A DNA stretch of 64,000 bases from Melioribacter sp051488685 (GCF_051488685.1 NZ_JBPSEH010000001.1:1-64000); one strand, 5' to 3'; positions 40,318 through 49,990 are shown, counted from the first letter of the stretch. The notes: a model not told the origin generated them from the sequence alone. Program-made: numbers and translations.

Positions 40318-41580
40318 TTAGTTGGAATAGAATCCTTTACTATTGAATGTTCCCACCACAAAAGAACCTTCGCCATTAAACGGGTTGTTTTTTATTCTCA
40401 CCATCAATGTATGATTCCTGTCCCCTCTTTTGGGACTTTTATACGAAATCAAATAAAAGCTGTTTGCAAATTTATCTACTTCCAATTTTATTTGCTCGAA
40501 TCTGGAATTCAATTCTGATATATGGGATATCGGATAATAACCTGCAGTTCCAATTGAATTTAAAACAGCTGGTTGAATTTCTGGTCCAAGTCCAACTGCA
40601 AATACAATTTTGTTATAGACAGAATTGACTGCTTCAGTTAAAGTGTGCGAACCCTGGGTATCTCTACCATCGGTAAAAAGAATCATAAAGCTTTGAATAA
40701 CGCTATCGGCAGTAAAAACATCTTTGAGTAAAGACGCGCCTTTAATCACTGCGCCATATAAATCAGTCGACGAATAACCAGGCTGATATCGCTGAATGCT
40801 TCGCATTAGGGAATCGGTGTCGCTTGTAAAATTAGCAAGTATTTCTGTCTGTTCAGAAAATTGCATAATAGAAAATTCCTGCTCATTGTATTTATTAGAA
40901 ATAAATTCCACAGCGGCGTTTCTAACTTCGTCAATGTCGTTGTTCAGACTTGTACTGTTATCCAGTAACAAAAGTGTTCGTAATTTATAATTGATCCCTT
41001 CTCTTTTATTTATTGACAATTTAGACTCGGAAGGTGAAAGTGGTTCGCCGTCCTCAAATACTTCGAAGTCGGAAGATTGAAGATTCGTTACACCCTTCCC
41101 CGTAAGGTCGAAAACCTGCAGCAATACATAAACGTTGCTGGGTTCAGACGTTTCAACTTTATAGAGCTTTATCACATAGCCAGAAGTAGCAGCTTGACCG
41201 GATTCTATAGTAGTAAAACTCCAGATCGGTCCGGCTATTTTAGAACCATCACTGAAATAAGCCGTTACTTGCCAGTAATATGTAGTTGATGCTTTAAGAT
41301 TCGTTAAAAGATACGAAGGCTCACTCAGACTGTCTGCATAAATAATACTCGGCGGATAAGTTTCTCCAAAATATAAATCGTATCTAATAGCATTGTCTGC
41401 CTGCCATTTCAACGTAACAACGGTCGAAACTCCAGTTTTGTTGTTTTCTGGAGAGGGAGAATGAGGAACATTTGTATCGTTAATAAAAGGTTCGGTTCCA
41501 GCCTCTTTCTCAAACTGGCAGCCCGACAATACAAATGCTAAAATTATAGAGTATTTTGCTATCTGTTTTATCAAATCCAT
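40318..41580 (-). CDS. Lipoprotein with fibronectin-III and von Willebrand A domains
   Basis: A 420-residue surface lipoprotein: signal and lipobox AFVLSGC (Cys21). A fibronectin type III module (about 40-125: VVTLKWQADNAIRYDLYFG, STTYYWQVTAYFSDG) is followed by a vWA domain (about 195-400) with a MIDAS-like LLLLDNSTSLNNDI (DxSxS form D-N-S-T-S), YSSTDLYGAVIKG and MILFTDGRDTQG. A ligand-binding role at the cell surface is likely. Unusual as first gene before gatC. Confidence 0.85.
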   Translation of the reverse strand: MDLIKQIAKYSIILAFVLSGCQFEKEAGTEPFINDTNVPHSPSPENNKTGVSTVVTLKWQADNAIRYDLYFGETYPPSIIYADSLSEPSYLLTNLKASTTYYWQVTAYFSDGSKIAGPIWSFTTIESGQAATSGYVIKLYKVETSEPSNVYVLLQVFDLTGKGVTNLQSSDFEVFEDGEPLSPSESKLSINKREGINYKLRTLLLLDNSTSLNNDIDEVRNAAVEFISNKYNEQEFSIMQFSEQTEILANFTSDTDSLMRSIQRYQPGYSSTDLYGAVIKGASLLKDVFTADSVIQSFMILFTDGRDTQGSHTLTEAVNSVYNKIVFAVGLGPEIQPAVLNSIGTAGYYPISHISELNSRFEQIKLEVDKFANSFYLISYKSPKRGDRNHTLMVRIKNNPFNGEGSFVVGTFNSKGFYSN

Positions 41581-41725
41581 AAATTCATTTTATGCAATTC
41601 AAATATAATCAGATTGGTAAAAAGAATTGGCTTTTTATTTATTATACTCATATTTCTATTGCTTTTGTAGACAGCCAAAAGCTATTTACACATTTGTTGA
41701 TTCATAAAATTCAACTACAAAGTTG

Positions 41726-42832
41726 CTATAATTTTTCTATATAGCCAATTCTTTTTTTCAACGAAGGATGGCTGTAGAAGAACCACTCGATCAACGGGTG
41801 TGGTTCTTTATCGACGAGATTTTGTTCAGACAGAGAAATGAGCGTACTTATAAATTCCTCTTTTCCACCCGTTATTTTGACTGCAAATTCGTCCGCTTCA
41901 TGTTCATATTTTCGCGATATAAAGTTCATAGCTGGAGTGAATACTATCAAGATCAATCCCATACATATCAATAACAAGGGAAGTGCGGCAAGCCGGTAAA
42001 TATTGTCAAAACCGAACCACTCTACAGCTTTCGCATAAAATCCCGCAGTTAAATAAAAGCTCGTAAAACTGAATACAGCTCCGATAAAAATATTTTTTAT
42101 TAAATGTTTTTTCTTATAATGACCGAGTTCGTGGGCAATTATAGTTATTATCTGCTGAGGAGAATAATTCTCGAGTAGTGTATCTGCCAATAAAATTCTT
42201 TTGGCTTTACCCAGTCCGGTAAATGCGGCATTCGCTTTTCTGGTATTCTTGCTCATATTGAATTTCATAACAGATTCAACTTGAAGCCCCGCATTCTTAA
42301 TCAGCTCTTTGATTCTATCTTTTATTAAATCATTTTCGATTGGTGTAATTTGATAAAAAAGCGGTATCAATACGAAAGGTGCTATTCTGGCAAGCAACAC
42401 CGAAAACAAAAAAGTTACAACGCCGAATGGCAACCACCATAAATCTCCAAACTTTTGGAGTATCCAGTAAAAAATCAAAACAAGCGGCAACCCGATAACG
42501 CCGCTTACCAGAGCACCTTTGAGTTTATCTATAATCCATCCAAAAATATTTTGATTCGATAAATTGTATTTATGCTCAAGTAAATATTCCTCATAAAAAT
42601 CGATGGGTAAAAGAATCACGGATAAAATTATCAGGGCAATGGATACAAATAAAATCAAAGCTATGTATGCATTGCTACTCAAAGAAATAACAAATTGTTC
42701 AAGGCGAGTGCTCCACCCTGTGGCTATAAATACAATGAGTATGATGAATGACAGAGCAGTTTTAGAAATAGAGAGAAGAATTTTAATCCGGCTATATTCT
42801 TTAGACCTGTCTTCATATTTGTCTGACAACAT
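41726..42832 (-). CDS. M48 (Ste24-like) membrane metalloprotease
   Basis: A 368-residue CAAX-protease-like enzyme. Seven or so membrane helices, an N-terminal Ste24-like part (DFYEEYLLEHKYNLSNQNIF), the zinc motif IIAHELGHYKKKH near residue 235, and the third ligand in FISRKYEHEADEFAVKI. This is typical of Ste24/HtpX relatives used in membrane protein quality control. I chose ATG 42832 over a TTG three codons earlier; either way it overlaps the end of batE, so it may be expressed with the Bat locus. Confidence 0.9.
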   Translation of the reverse strand: MLSDKYEDRSKEYSRIKILLSISKTALSFIILIVFIATGWSTRLEQFVISLSSNAYIALILFVSIALIILSVILLPIDFYEEYLLEHKYNLSNQNIFGWIIDKLKGALVSGVIGLPLVLIFYWILQKFGDLWWLPFGVVTFLFSVLLARIAPFVLIPLFYQITPIENDLIKDRIKELIKNAGLQVESVMKFNMSKNTRKANAAFTGLGKAKRILLADTLLENYSPQQIITIIAHELGHYKKKHLIKNIFIGAVFSFTSFYLTAGFYAKAVEWFGFDNIYRLAALPLLLICMGLILIVFTPAMNFISRKYEHEADEFAVKITGGKEEFISTLISLSEQNLVDKEPHPLIEWFFYSHPSLKKRIGYIEKL

Positions 42833-43568
42833 TCCTTTCAACCCATCCTACTTTTCCGTCTGGTAGTTTAATTTTCACCCATTCACCTACTTTATCGATA
42901 AGTTCCATTTTTAATCCTTCGTGCACTACAAATGCATCGTTACTATTATCGTCGGGAGCAACTTTAACGCTGTAAACATTTTCGACTAAAATTCCGTAAT
43001 GCATCGATACTTCCCTGTTGTACCTTGTATAAAGAATTAACGACAAAACTATCAGAATCGGGAGGGCAAATGAAGCCGAAAAGAAAGAGATTTTCTGGAT
43101 CTTAATTTTTTTCGATAGGAAGTATCCACCTAAACTTGCAATAAAAATAAGATAAACTACAATTACAACGGCTGCCCATCCATCGAGCGAAAGTGAAGTG
43201 ACAATTGCATCCCACCATTCAACCAGGAAAATGCGCGGTACTTCTTCCACCTTATCGACCGTTCTTGCTCTGGCTATGCGAAGATTATATTCGAGATCCT
43301 CGTCGCCCGGTTTAAGTTTAAGTCCCTTTTCATAATAAAGTATAGCGTAACCAATTTTACCTGACTTGAAATATGCATTGCCAAGGTTGTAATAAAGCTC
43401 GGGGCTTTCATAACCAGCGTTTAATATTTCATTATAAATCTCGATTGACCTGTCGTAATTCTGCTGTCGATAATATTCATTGGCTTGTTTAAATAACTCT
43501 TCTGCAGACTGAGCATTCAAATTCAAACTCAGAACCAGCATTAAAAAGACTGTTAATCGCAGTATCAT
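42813..43568 (-). CDS. batE: BatE-like TPR/SH3 protein
   Basis: A 251-residue protein with signal peptide (cleavage after LNLNAQ), TPR units at about 20-95 (AEELFKQANEYYRQQNYDRS; SPELYYNLGNAYFKSGKIGY), two membrane helices at about 130-190, and a C-terminal bacterial SH3 domain (GLKMELIDKVGEWVKIKLPD, GKVGWVERNVV). That TPR-TM-TM-SH3 order is the BatE arrangement in Bacteroidota aerotolerance loci. It overlaps batD by four bases. Confidence 0.88.
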   Translation of the reverse strand: MILRLTVFLMLVLSLNLNAQSAEELFKQANEYYRQQNYDRSIEIYNEILNAGYESPELYYNLGNAYFKSGKIGYAILYYEKGLKLKPGDEDLEYNLRIARARTVDKVEEVPRIFLVEWWDAIVTSLSLDGWAAVVIVVYLIFIASLGGYFLSKKIKIQKISFFSASFALPILIVLSLILYTRYNREVSMHYGILVENVYSVKVAPDDNSNDAFVVHEGLKMELIDKVGEWVKIKLPDGKVGWVERNVVRQI

Positions 43569-45394
43569 TTTTTCTTCTCCAGATATGAATCGATTTCTAC
43601 TATTGTTTTAACTGCGTTATCATAAAATTCATTGGCAGAAATTACAGTTTCAGATTTTGGAGCAAATCTAACATATTCACATTTTTCAGCAATGTCTTTG
43701 ATTTTGTCCAATAAATCTGCGGGCACATTATATACCGCTAATTTATTCAGAGCCAGTTCAATTGTAAATTCGGATTTATCGATGCCCAATTTATCCTCGA
43801 GATATCCGAAAAGGGCTGAGGACAATTCAGAATAGAATTTCTCGATGTCGTTTCCATCGAGAGCTTTTCTTGCCAATTTCAATCTTTTCTTAGCGGCTTG
43901 TTCAGCTTTTCTGTACTTGAGCAAACGAACATCACTTTGAATCCTATTCTTCCTCCTGTTGACAAAAATCAATATTGTTAGAATCAGAGGTGAAAAAATG
44001 AGAGTAATCCAGAACCATGGTTTTATTAATCTTTCATTTTCTTTTTTCATTAAACTCAAATCTGAAGTTTTGATATATCTTATATCTTCGCTCAGTAGTT
44101 TAATATCTTCTTTAGAAAATCCCGCAGTTTCAGATTCGTATTCGCCCATACCCTTTAATATGGTAATTTCGTATTCGGTTGATTTTATTGTCACATATTT
44201 TTGCGTTGAAGGATTGAAATAAGAAAATTCAATTGAAGGGATAACTTTTTTACCAGCAGTTCTTGGAACAATTAGATATTCGGCAATCTTCTGGCCTGAT
44301 ATAACGGAACTGCGATTGATGTTTTCATAGACTTTCGGATCATATTTTTCGACCCCTGCCGGCAAAGGAGGCTCAGGTACAGTCAATAGTTTTATATTGC
44401 CTGTTCCGGAAATCGTATATCTCAACGTAATGCTTTCATTTGTGTAAGCTTCCTTTTTGTCGATTTCTGTTTTAAAAGTAAAATTACCGACCGCACCGTC
44501 AAACGACGGCGGAACGTTTTCCGATGGCAATGGCATTACATTTATTTTCAATGTATTCGAACGAGCTGTGTATTCTATTGTTTCAGTTCTACCAAAGAAG
44601 GAATCGTTAAAAAACTCGTCAAAGATATCGTTACCTGTTCGTTTGCGTCTGATAATAATTGGGACATTCAATTCAAAAGGCGTAACACTTAGAGTTCCCG
44701 CTCTTGTTGGGAACAATGCAACTTTTTTAATTTCAGCTACGCGGTATCTTTCACCTTTGTAAGTTCCTATCGTAAAATTGATGGTCTGTCTCGGTTCAAT
44801 TTCTTCAGCCCAGAATCCCTGATACTGAGGTAATTTGGTTATTTGAGGCGAGGCTATATTTACTTTTGTATAAAGCTTATAGGTTACAGTTACTTGCTCT
44901 CCTACGTATGCACGGGTTTTACTTGGTATGGCTAATATAAAAACACTTTTGGCTAACTCTTCTTCCGAAATTCCTCCTGTTGATGTTTTATTATTCTGTG
45001 GAGAACCTTTAACTACATTTATAGTTATCGGTTCCGTTTTGTAAGTCTTCCCTTCGAAATTGATTTGTGCAATACCGATAGTAAACTTTCCAATATTGGA
45101 AGGCTGGAGTATGTAAGAATAAGTCAGAGATGCAGAGACCTTGCCGTTTATGATTTGCATGCTTGTAGATTGGTTTGGACCGCTGAGAACTCTAAAACCC
45201 TCAAAAGATGGCGGTCTGAAATTAGTCAAATTATGGATCGATTCGCCTTCGAATATAAAATAGACCTGAAATTGCTCGTATTGCGATACGGTTGTTCTGT
45301 CAACACTTGCACTGAAACTTTGCGCCGCAATATTAATCAGTGCACCGATCCAGATTAAAATTAAGACTACAAACTTTATTCTTCCTTTTTCCAT
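43565..45394 (-). CDS. batD: BatD protein
   Basis: A 609-residue membrane protein: signal peptide, then a large extracytoplasmic beta-rich BatD domain (about 25-440: SVDRTTVSQYEQFQVYFIFE, SYILQPSNIGKFTIG, EEIEPRQTINFTIG, ITLRYTISGTGNIKL), one membrane helix near 455 (WFWITLIFSPLILTILIFV), and a cytoplasmic helical tail (RYRKAEQAAKKRLKLARKAL type). The domain order matches BatD. It probably displays periplasmic contacts for the BatA/BatB vWA proteins and the MoxR ATPase. Confidence 0.92.
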   Translation of the reverse strand: MEKGRIKFVVLILIWIGALINIAAQSFSASVDRTTVSQYEQFQVYFIFEGESIHNLTNFRPPSFEGFRVLSGPNQSTSMQIINGKVSASLTYSYILQPSNIGKFTIGIAQINFEGKTYKTEPITINVVKGSPQNNKTSTGGISEEELAKSVFILAIPSKTRAYVGEQVTVTYKLYTKVNIASPQITKLPQYQGFWAEEIEPRQTINFTIGTYKGERYRVAEIKKVALFPTRAGTLSVTPFELNVPIIIRRKRTGNDIFDEFFNDSFFGRTETIEYTARSNTLKINVMPLPSENVPPSFDGAVGNFTFKTEIDKKEAYTNESITLRYTISGTGNIKLLTVPEPPLPAGVEKYDPKVYENINRSSVISGQKIAEYLIVPRTAGKKVIPSIEFSYFNPSTQKYVTIKSTEYEITILKGMGEYESETAGFSKEDIKLLSEDIRYIKTSDLSLMKKENERLIKPWFWITLIFSPLILTILIFVNRRKNRIQSDVRLLKYRKAEQAAKKRLKLARKALDGNDIEKFYSELSSALFGYLEDKLGIDKSEFTIELALNKLAVYNVPADLLDKIKDIAEKCEYVRFAPKSETVISANEFYDNAVKTIVEIDSYLEKKK

Positions 45395-45412
45395 ATACCA
45401 CCTGGTATTGAA

Positions 45413-46135
45413 TTACCAATCCTTTTCTGTCTTTACAGGTTTACCTTCCATTTTACGTAATTTTTTCTGCAATTCTTTTTCATTGTCTTTCATGGCTTCA
45501 AGAATCCTCTGGGCCTCTTCTTTTGAAATCTGATTTCTCTGTTGCTGCTGTTGTTGTTTCTGATTCTGTTGATCTTTTTTATCCTTCTGATTGTCCTGAT
45601 TGTTTTTATTGTTCTGATTTTTATCCTGGTTTTTATTCTGGTCTTGATTTTGATCTTTGTTCTGATCCTTATTCTGATTCTTATTTTGATTCTGGTTCTG
45701 ATTTTGTTGCTGTTTTAATTTATTTAAAGCGTAAGAAAGATTATACTTTGTTTCAAGGTCGTCAGGATTAAGTTTAAGAGCATTCTTATAAGCTTCGATG
45801 CTTTCATTATATTTTTCGGATTTCAATAACGAGTTGCCAATATTGTGAAATATCTTTGCCTTCATCAACTTATCGTCCGTAAACGAGAGGGCATTTTTGA
45901 ATGATTGAATCGCTTCGCTGTATCTGCCCTGTTTATAGTATGCATCACCCAGATTGAAATGACCTTCGAACAAATCATTCTTTTTTTCGAGACTTTTCTT
46001 AAAATTCACTTCGGCTTCGGTATATTTCTGTTCTTTATAAAGTTCGGCGCCTTCGTTAATTAAATCTCTTATGCTTTGACCGGCTACAATTCCGTTAAGT
46101 AAAATAATAATCAGCCATGAGATAATTTTCTTCAT
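45413..46135 (-). CDS. batC: BatC-like TPR protein with Q/N/K-rich tail
   Basis: A 240-residue exported protein: signal peptide (cleavage near VAGQS), three TPRs (LINEGAELYKEQKYTEAEVN; LFEGHFNLGDAYYKQGRYSE; AKIFHNIGNSLLKSEKYNE; DDLETKYNLSYALNKLK), then a low-complexity stretch of Q, N, K and D (about 143-202), then a helix with EEAQRILEAMKDNEKELQ. This matches BatC in Bacteroidota Bat loci. The tail is encoded by repetitive DNA at about 45530-45710 that may vary in length. Confidence 0.88.
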   Translation of the reverse strand: MKKIISWLIIILLNGIVAGQSIRDLINEGAELYKEQKYTEAEVNFKKSLEKKNDLFEGHFNLGDAYYKQGRYSEAIQSFKNALSFTDDKLMKAKIFHNIGNSLLKSEKYNESIEAYKNALKLNPDDLETKYNLSYALNKLKQQQNQNQNQNKNQNKDQNKDQNQDQNKNQDKNQNNKNNQDNQKDKKDQQNQKQQQQQQRNQISKEEAQRILEAMKDNEKELQKKLRKMEGKPVKTEKDW

Positions 46136-47181
46136 TCCGATGCCTCTCTCAAATTTACAATTTTTGTAACAAGAGAACTCTTATTGTAAGAAACAAAGAA
46201 ATCGATCAGCAATAAAATAATGGCGGGCACAAGAAAATAATAAAATCGATCTTCATAATCAGTAATTCTTTTGGCACCGTATTCCGTCTCTTCAATTTTT
46301 GCGAGATCATTGAAAATTGCTTCCAGTTCATCTTCTGTATTGGTACCGTGATAGTACTTTCCCCCTGTTTCACTGGCAATTTTTTTTAGAATTTCTTCAT
46401 TGAGTCGTGTTAATACAATTTCGCCGTTAGGATCTTTTTTATAACCAACCTGAATTCCGTCTTGATTATAAACCGGGATCGGCACTCCCGATACAGAACC
46501 GAGTCCTATGGAATATATTACCACGTTTTTGTCATTAGCTTTTTCGATCGAAGCGTCGATATCACCTTCGTGGTCTTCGCCGTCGGTTATTAAAATTATT
46601 GCTTTCTGAGTTGGGTCGTCGTATTTAAATGAATTTAATGCCAGATCGATAGCAGCAGCAATTGCTGTTCCCTGCTGTGGAACCGAGTTGATATCGACAG
46701 CATTCAAAAACAAATTTGCAGCATTGTAATCCGTCGTAAGTGGGAATTGAATGTAAGCCCTGCCGGCAAAAACAATCAAGCCCAACCGATCGCCCTGAAG
46801 TCTTCTAATTAATTTCGATATTTCGTATTTGGCTTTTTCAAGACGATTCGGTTTTATATCTTCCGCCTGCATACTTTTCGATACGTCGAGCAATATATAA
46901 ACATCAAAACCGACCTGTTTGACTTCTTCGACCTTTGTACCCACTTGCGGATTAGCCAGTGCAATCATAAGGGAAAAAAGAGCCACAAGGAAGAGAACAA
47001 ACTTAAGATGTTTTTTAGCGCTGCTTGATGCTGGCATTAAGATTGGGTACAAAGGTGAGTTGGCAAATTGCTTGATAAGATGAATCTGTTTTTTATGGAA
47101 ATAAAAATATAAAAATGCCAGTAGCGGTATCAAGAACAATCCGTATAAAAATTCAATATGTTCAAAGCGTATCATACTCAA
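46132..47181 (-). CDS. batB: BatB vWA-domain membrane protein
   Basis: A 349-residue protein: N-terminal helices (FLYGLFLIPLLAFLYFYF type and LVALFSLMIALANPQVG), a vWA domain with an intact MIDAS (LLDVSKSMQAEDIKPNRLEK; Thr in PQQGTAIAAAI; Asp in ILITDGEDHEG), and a C-terminal helix (FLVPAIILLLIDFFVSY). Paralogue of BatA, which precedes it with a four-base overlap. The vWA domain faces the periplasm and likely binds a divalent metal and partner protein. Confidence 0.93.
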   Translation of the reverse strand: MSMIRFEHIEFLYGLFLIPLLAFLYFYFHKKQIHLIKQFANSPLYPILMPASSSAKKHLKFVLFLVALFSLMIALANPQVGTKVEEVKQVGFDVYILLDVSKSMQAEDIKPNRLEKAKYEISKLIRRLQGDRLGLIVFAGRAYIQFPLTTDYNAANLFLNAVDINSVPQQGTAIAAAIDLALNSFKYDDPTQKAIILITDGEDHEGDIDASIEKANDKNVVIYSIGLGSVSGVPIPVYNQDGIQVGYKKDPNGEIVLTRLNEEILKKIASETGGKYYHGTNTEDELEAIFNDLAKIEETEYGAKRITDYEDRFYYFLVPAIILLLIDFFVSYNKSSLVTKIVNLREASE

Positions 47182-48173
47182 GGCAGTTTTCTTAAATAAA
47201 ATTTTGCTATTGAAAATTCAAGCAACAGAAATAACAATCCGCCGAATGCCCATGGAAAATACAATTCTTTAGCATGGCGATAAGAAGTAACTTCTACTTT
47301 AGTTTTTTCGAGTTTATCGATCTCGTCATAAATTTCGGCAAGTTTACGGTTGTTTGTTGCACGGAAATATTTACCGCCCGTAATTTCTGAAATCTGTTTT
47401 AGCAAATTTTCGTCGATTTCCACCGGCACCATCTGACGTCGGATGCCGAAGGGCGTTTGAAAAGGATAAGGAGCTTCGCCAAGCGATCCAACTCCAACAG
47501 TATAGATCCTGATGCCGAATTTCTGGGCAATTTGCGCAGCTGTAATCGGGTCAATTTCTCCAGCATTATTAACCCCGTCGGTCAATAATATCATCACTTT
47601 ACTTTTTGCATTGCTGTCTTTGAGCCTGTTAACCCCGTTAGCAATTGCGTTACCGATCGCTGTGCCATCCAGTATCATACCGCTTTTAATTTCAGATAGT
47701 AGATTCCGTAACACATTATAATCGATTGTTAGCGGACATTGAGTAAAACTTTCTCCTGCGAATATAACGAGTCCGATTCTGTCGTTTGTCCTTCCTGCAA
47801 TAAAATCACCGATAACATCTTTTGCAGCTTCGAGACGATTTGGTTTGAAATCTTCTGCCAGCATACTACCCGAGACGTCAAGCACTATTGCGATATCGAT
47901 CCCTTCTGTATAAATATTTTCTCCACTCGAGAAGGTTTGAGGCCGCGCCAATGCAACTATGAGAAATGCAATCCCGACGAGTCTCAATGCTTGAGGCAAA
48001 TGGACTAATTTTTCCCTGAGACTCTTTGGTACATCGTCCAAAAGTTTCAATGACGAAAAGAGAAGCGAAGGAGAATATTTATTGCGTTTTTTCCAGTAGA
48101 AATAAAAAAGCAAAGGCAGCAATAGCAGTAAATATAAGACCCATTGATTTGCGAATTCGATATCCTTAAACAT
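47178..48173 (-). CDS. batA: BatA vWA-domain membrane protein
   Basis: A 331-residue protein: two N-terminal helices (VLYLLLLLPLLFYFYW; ALRLVGIAFLIVALARPQ), a vWA domain with MIDAS residues (IVLDVSGSMLAEDFKPNRLE; LDGTAIGNAIANG; ILLTDGVNNAG), and a C-terminal membrane helix. It belongs to the BatA/BatB pair of the aerotolerance locus, which functions in envelope stress and not proven oxygen tolerance. Overlaps the upstream BatD-like gene by eight bases. Confidence 0.93.
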   Translation of the reverse strand: MFKDIEFANQWVLYLLLLLPLLFYFYWKKRNKYSPSLLFSSLKLLDDVPKSLREKLVHLPQALRLVGIAFLIVALARPQTFSSGENIYTEGIDIAIVLDVSGSMLAEDFKPNRLEAAKDVIGDFIAGRTNDRIGLVIFAGESFTQCPLTIDYNVLRNLLSEIKSGMILDGTAIGNAIANGVNRLKDSNAKSKVMILLTDGVNNAGEIDPITAAQIAQKFGIRIYTVGVGSLGEAPYPFQTPFGIRRQMVPVEIDENLLKQISEITGGKYFRATNNRKLAEIYDEIDKLEKTKVEVTSYRHAKELYFPWAFGGLLFLLLEFSIAKFYLRKLP

Positions 48174-49107
48174 TTGCCGCAGCCTCTACTTCGTTTTTAG
48201 GTATGAATACAGTTTCTTCGACAATCTCGTAGGCTTGTCTCATCATTTCTTCATTCACTTCTGGGAGTGGTTCGAATTTAGCAAACTTAACCATATCAGC
48301 ATTACTAAAGAATTTTTCTGCCGTATCGATTATGTTTCTTCCGTCTTTGCTCTTTTTTAGTTCGTCAATAATTTCGGCAGATGTTTGCTCCAGTGCATTG
48401 AATCCAAATCTCTCCTCGAAATATCTCCTGATAATTTCAGTTATTTCGCTGTGATACTCTTTTATAAATCCTTGTTGCCACAACTTCTTTCCTTCAAGCT
48501 CTTTAAGCGAAGCCAGCGCTTTCTCATGCGGTGGTATCTTGATAACCGCTTCTTCCTCAGTCATACTCTTCTTCTTTTTCCAGTAACGATAGCCAACATA
48601 AATGAGCATAAGTAAAATTAAGATGCCAATGATTATCAATAAAATTGCTATCCAGTTGAGTGGTATCGTAACAGGAGCTTTTACATCCTGGATATCTTTT
48701 TCAGGGTCGGTTTTTAATGTATGTACATTAATCGTCAAACCCTCGACTGCGGCAAAACCGGTGTCGTTACCAGCAACATATTTAATGTAGAACGATGGAA
48801 TGGTTACCCGGGCTGAATCGTAGTAAGAAAAAAGATAGCTGTGCTTTTCGATTATTCTATTGTCAACTCGTTTAATCTCCGTACTGAGCGTATCAATAAA
48901 TTCAAGATTCTTCAAAGAATCTTTTATTGAAGGCAGTAAAATTTTTATATCTGGCGAGTGAACAATTTCGAGTTGATATTTTATATAGTCGCCAATTTTA
49001 TAATCGGATGTATCAGTTGTTGCTCTAAGCAAAACCTGTTGCGCATTAATTAACTGTGAAATTAAGAACAAAAAAAGAAAAATATTTGAATAACCGTATT
49101 TTACCAT
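48166..49107 (-). CDS. BatD-like short membrane protein
   Basis: A 313-residue protein: signal peptide (after LINA), an extracytoplasmic beta domain (DTSDYKIGDYIKYQLEIVHS; SYLFSYYDSARVTIPSFYIK), one membrane helix (IAILLIIIGILILLMLIYVG) and a cytoplasmic helical domain (EKALASLKELEGKKLWQQGF; EIIRRYFEERFGFNALEQTS). The C-terminal part resembles DUF4381-like proteins that sit between DUF58 and BatA genes; the layout mirrors BatD at half size. Overlaps the DUF58 gene by seven bases. Confidence 0.78.
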   Translation of the reverse strand: MVKYGYSNIFLFLFLISQLINAQQVLLRATTDTSDYKIGDYIKYQLEIVHSPDIKILLPSIKDSLKNLEFIDTLSTEIKRVDNRIIEKHSYLFSYYDSARVTIPSFYIKYVAGNDTGFAAVEGLTINVHTLKTDPEKDIQDVKAPVTIPLNWIAILLIIIGILILLMLIYVGYRYWKKKKSMTEEEAVIKIPPHEKALASLKELEGKKLWQQGFIKEYHSEITEIIRRYFEERFGFNALEQTSAEIIDELKKSKDGRNIIDTAEKFFSNADMVKFAKFEPLPEVNEEMMRQAYEIVEETVFIPKNEVEAAANV

Positions 49108-49982
49108 CTTCTTTCTCGCATCTTAAAAAATTCTACCAGCGGCTTAACATAGGCCTGGCTTGTATCTATTTCTATGGAATCGATCCTTCCGGAAACAAAA
49201 ATCGATTTCCTGTATTCTTTCAATCTTCTGATTGTTTCTGAATAATTTACTTCGAAGTTCCTGCTGTTAGTATCAACATATCTTATTTCACCAGTTTCGG
49301 GGTCGTGAAACTTAATAAGTCCGAATCCATAAAGTTCTTTTTCTCTTCTGTCGTTAAGAACAATTCCTACAAGGTCATGCTTTTTTCCAACTATTCGGAG
49401 AACCTTATCATAGCCCTCATCCAGAAAGTCTGATATCAAAAAAACAATTGCTCTTTTTTTAATTGCATGATTGAGGTATTCGAGAGCCTGTTTGATATTG
49501 GTTTCATTTCCGCGAGGTTCGAAGGAAAGCACTTCCCTGATTAATCGAAACGAATGAGTCTTCCCTTTCTTAGGAGGAATGAATTTTTCAATTCGATCTG
49601 TAAATAAAATCAATCCAACTTTGTCGTTGTTTTTCAGGGCTGAGAATGCAAGTATGGCACTCAATTCGGCAGCTAATCTTTGTTTGTTTTTTTCATTACT
49701 TCCGAAAAGTAACGAGCCACTCATATCTACCATTAGAATAACAGTCAGTTCGCGTTCTTCTTCAAAGACTTTTATGTAGGGATGTCCAAAACGTGCCGTC
49801 ACGTTCCAATCGATATTCCTGATATCGTCGCCCACTTGATATTCACGCACTTCGGCAAATTCCATTCCACGCCCTTTAAATACCGAATGGTACTCGCCTG
49901 AGAACAATTCATTGACAAGTCCTCTTGTACGTATTTCGATATGTCTTACTTGTTTGAGTATATCTTTGGTAGTCATCTTCAA
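49101..49982 (-). CDS. DUF58 domain protein
   Basis: A 293-residue soluble vWA-related protein: IEIRTRGLVNELFSGEYHS, FAEVREYQVGDDIRNIDWNV (the DUF58 signature), and MIDAS-like LMVDMSGSLLFGSNEKNKQR. DUF58 proteins pair with MoxR ATPases in a chaperone-like system; the moxR gene lies 8 bp upstream. No membrane helix is present, so it is cytoplasmic. First effector gene of the Bat cluster after moxR. Confidence 0.92.
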   Translation of the reverse strand: MKMTTKDILKQVRHIEIRTRGLVNELFSGEYHSVFKGRGMEFAEVREYQVGDDIRNIDWNVTARFGHPYIKVFEEERELTVILMVDMSGSLLFGSNEKNKQRLAAELSAILAFSALKNNDKVGLILFTDRIEKFIPPKKGKTHSFRLIREVLSFEPRGNETNIKQALEYLNHAIKKRAIVFLISDFLDEGYDKVLRIVGKKHDLVGIVLNDRREKELYGFGLIKFHDPETGEIRYVDTNSRNFEVNYSETIRRLKEYRKSIFVSGRIDSIEIDTSQAYVKPLVEFFKMRERRW

Positions 49983-49990
49983 TCTGAATA

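Noticed and set aside
45530..45710. Repetitive DNA as a possible CRISPR array
   Set aside because: Repeats are short, contiguous and in frame, encoding the Q/N/K-rich tail of BatC; there are no spacers.
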